Shown: piece after piece, positions 63,826 through 64,000 of the stretch | Layout: the number at the start of each line of letters is the position of its first letter | How positions within the stretch are numbered: position 1 is the stretch's first letter | Source of the DNA: an uncultured Pelagibacteraceae bacterium | GTDB lineage: Bacteria > Pseudomonadota > Alphaproteobacteria > Pelagibacterales > Pelagibacteraceae | Length of the DNA stretch: 64,000 bases | Reading direction: 5' to 3' | Assembly (NCBI GenBank): GCA_902534465.1 | Contig: CACAPU010000001.1 | Span: 1 to 64,000, forward strand | Made by a program: the position numbers and the translations under genes | The notes under the pieces: generated by a model | Told to the model about the DNA's origin: nothing | What the model saw: the letters and a program-made list of their open reading frames with translations, nothing else | Database searches by the model: none

Positions 63826-64000
63826 TGAAAAAACTGTTGCTAATACTAGCAATTTTTTTTCCAACAAATATTTTTGCAATTGAATTTGATGGTAAATTTA
63901 TTCAAGGTCATTTTATTTTAGGAAAAACAGATCCTAATTCAAAAATAATAATTGATAAGAAAGATGTCAAAGTATCAGATGATGGTTATTTTGTTTTTGG
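63825..64000 (+). CDS. N-terminus of a secreted protein, probably M23-family metallopeptidase (cut by window edge)
   Basis: The frame opens at ATG 63825 and runs off the window after 58 codons. It begins with a signal peptide (KKLLLILAIFFPTNIFA), followed by FDGKFIQGHFILGKTDPNSK and, later, DDGYFVFG. This pattern (QG..-G.tdPgs..-dG.FvfG) matches the N-terminal module of proteobacterial M23 peptidoglycan peptidases. The catalytic domain lies beyond the window, so the call is provisional. Confidence 0.55.
   Translation, partial: MKKLLLILAIFFPTNIFAIEFDGKFIQGHFILGKTDPNSKIIIDKKDVKVSDDGYFVF

Overview
The window is AT-rich, tightly packed alphaproteobacterial chromosome with gaps of mostly 0-30 bp and many 1-, 4- or 8-base gene overlaps. 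Gene order and protein features point to a streamlined marine lineage, most likely SAR11 (Pelagibacterales) or a similar AT-rich group such as AEGEAN-169/HIMB59. This assignment is an inference from style and synteny, not from a search. I see no insertion sequence, prophage, CRISPR array or replication origin.

Positions 1-38350 are a housekeeping backbone. On the + strand lie the end of trpC, lexA with an alphaproteobacterial SOS box, and gltX. Facing them on the - strand is a long envelope and translation block, read from high to low coordinates: rpsB, tsf, frr, uppS, cdsA, dxr, bamA, an ompH/skp-like gene, lpxD, fabZ, lpxA, lpxI, lpxB. Upstream of it on the same strand is the complete 14-gene complex I operon nuoA-N, which runs into birA, coaX, rnj, proS, lolC/E, lolD and dnaE. 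The short leader before rpsB can fold into a pseudoknot. Genes that usually sit in this neighbourhood (moaC/moeA, comEC, gltA, rseP, pyrH) are absent, with their former neighbours directly abutting.

Positions 38176-45240 hold a tRNA-Val/tRNA-Asp pair, a lone opposite-strand FkbM-like methyltransferase gene, and the proteostasis run tRNA-Leu, tig, clpP, clpX, lon (- strand). The tRNA-Leu 3' end is only 10 nt from the tig start codon.

Positions 45277-51970 are a mosaic of small and accessory genes: a DUF1289 protein, two tiny membrane-protein genes of 56 and 45 codons, a 3-hydroxyisobutyrate-dehydrogenase-like enzyme, an iron-sulfur uracil-DNA glycosylase, a YbgC-type thioesterase, a DUF3047 protein, a zinc alcohol dehydrogenase paired with an NCS1 transporter, and an EamA/DMT permease.

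Positions 51960-64000 look like a substrate uptake and oxidation island. A TRAP transporter of the 2-oxo/hydroxy-acid type has a strong terminator between its binding-protein and permease genes. Next to it is a five-gene - strand operon: Baeyer-Villiger-type monooxygenase, periplasmic FKBP-rhodanese fusion, SDR, aldehyde dehydrogenase, HIBADH-like dehydrogenase. Divergent from that is a + strand operon: GMC oxidoreductase, TerC-family membrane protein, SDR and the start of a probable M23 peptidase. Together these could encode oxidation of an imported alcohol or ketone through an ester to an acid. This is the most plausible candidate for an undescribed pathway here.
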